Source of the DNA: Streptomyces sp. NRRL S-118
GTDB lineage: Bacteria; Actinomycetota; Actinomycetes; Streptomycetales; Streptomycetaceae
DNA: 36,870 nt
NCBI RefSeq assembly: GCF_000716335.1
Contig: NZ_KL591007.1
Location: 193,193-230,062, forward strand
Direction of reading: 5' to 3'
A model generated the notes under the pieces. That model did no database searches. It saw only the letters and a list, made by a program, of their open reading frames with translations, and was not told where the DNA came from. This document shows, in pieces, positions 36,854-36,870 of the stretch. The translations under genes were made by a program, and so were the position numbers. Position 1 is the stretch's first letter; the number at the start of each line of letters is the position of its first letter.

Positions 36854-36870
36854 CTGTCTCTTATACACAT
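36854..36870. other. Nextera/Tn5 adapter remnant at contig end
   Basis: The last 17 bases, CTGTCTCTTATACACAT, are identical to the start of the Tn5 mosaic-end sequence used in Nextera libraries. Its reverse translation gives the known artefact peptide MYKRQ. This is not genomic DNA. Confidence 0.95.

Overview
The window is high-GC actinobacterial DNA, almost certainly from a Streptomyces. The evidence is the GC-rich third codon positions, frequent GTG and TTG starts, TAGGNT-type -10 boxes, a ChiS/ChiR/ChiC chitinase locus, and a gene order typical of Streptomyces chromosomes. It is mostly core chromosome. No integrase, transposase, tRNA, rRNA or CRISPR array was seen. The right edge is the end of an assembled contig: the last 17 bases are Nextera/Tn5 adapter, not genome.

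Layout, left to right. (1) 1-2699, minus strand: the 5' end of an unrecognised gene, a STAS-domain anti-anti-sigma protein, a 3-hydroxyacyl-CoA dehydrogenase and a TetR regulator. (2) 2779-4906, plus strand: a DrrA/DrrB-type ABC exporter divergent from the TetR gene, then a PduO-type cob(I)alamin adenosyltransferase with a leaderless-type promoter. (3) 4913-5488, minus: a small membrane protein. (4) 5627-9484, plus: chiS-chiR-chiC, with a promoter carrying two 12-bp direct repeats in front of chiC. (5) 9555-18172, minus: a DUF2550 protein and the complete F1Fo ATP synthase operon atpIBEFHAGDC, with several intercistronic hairpins and a Rex-like operator upstream of atpI. (6) 18173-24571, minus: a WecA/MraY-type sugar-phosphate transferase, a divergent GlyA, an LMW-phosphatase-like protein without its catalytic cysteine, TsaC/Sua5, a 10-codon micro-ORF, PrmC, RF1 and ribosomal protein L31. 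(7) 24750-27809, minus: an LCP cell-wall ligase and a secreted trypsin-like protease with FG-GAP/VCBS repeats. (8) 27962-36733, minus: rho, thrB, thrC, hom, lysA and an ArgRS-like protein without a catalytic domain (NrtL).

How the genes work together. lysA, hom, thrC and thrB form the aspartate-family branch to lysine and threonine. prfA and prmC are release factor 1 and the methyltransferase for its GGQ motif. tsaC, prmC, prfA, rpmE and rho are translation and transcription-termination housekeeping genes. The WecA-like enzyme and the LCP protein could start and finish assembly of the same wall glycopolymer. ChiS/ChiR sense and control chitin use through ChiC. From memory, the order argS-lysA-thrA-thrC-thrB-rho-rpmE-prfA-hemK-sua5-rfe-atp-DUF2550-cobalamin adenosyltransferase is also found in Mycobacterium tuberculosis, so the right 26 kb is an old actinobacterial block with a few Streptomyces insertions (LCP, protease, the phosphatase-like gene, glyA).

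I found no large new system. The best leads are the phosphatase-like protein with Ser in place of the nucleophilic Cys, the ArgRS relic at the ancestral argS position, the Rex-like site before the ATP synthase operon, the SigR-type promoter of rpmE, a GlyA with an altered substrate-binding position, and the hairpins inside the atp operon.
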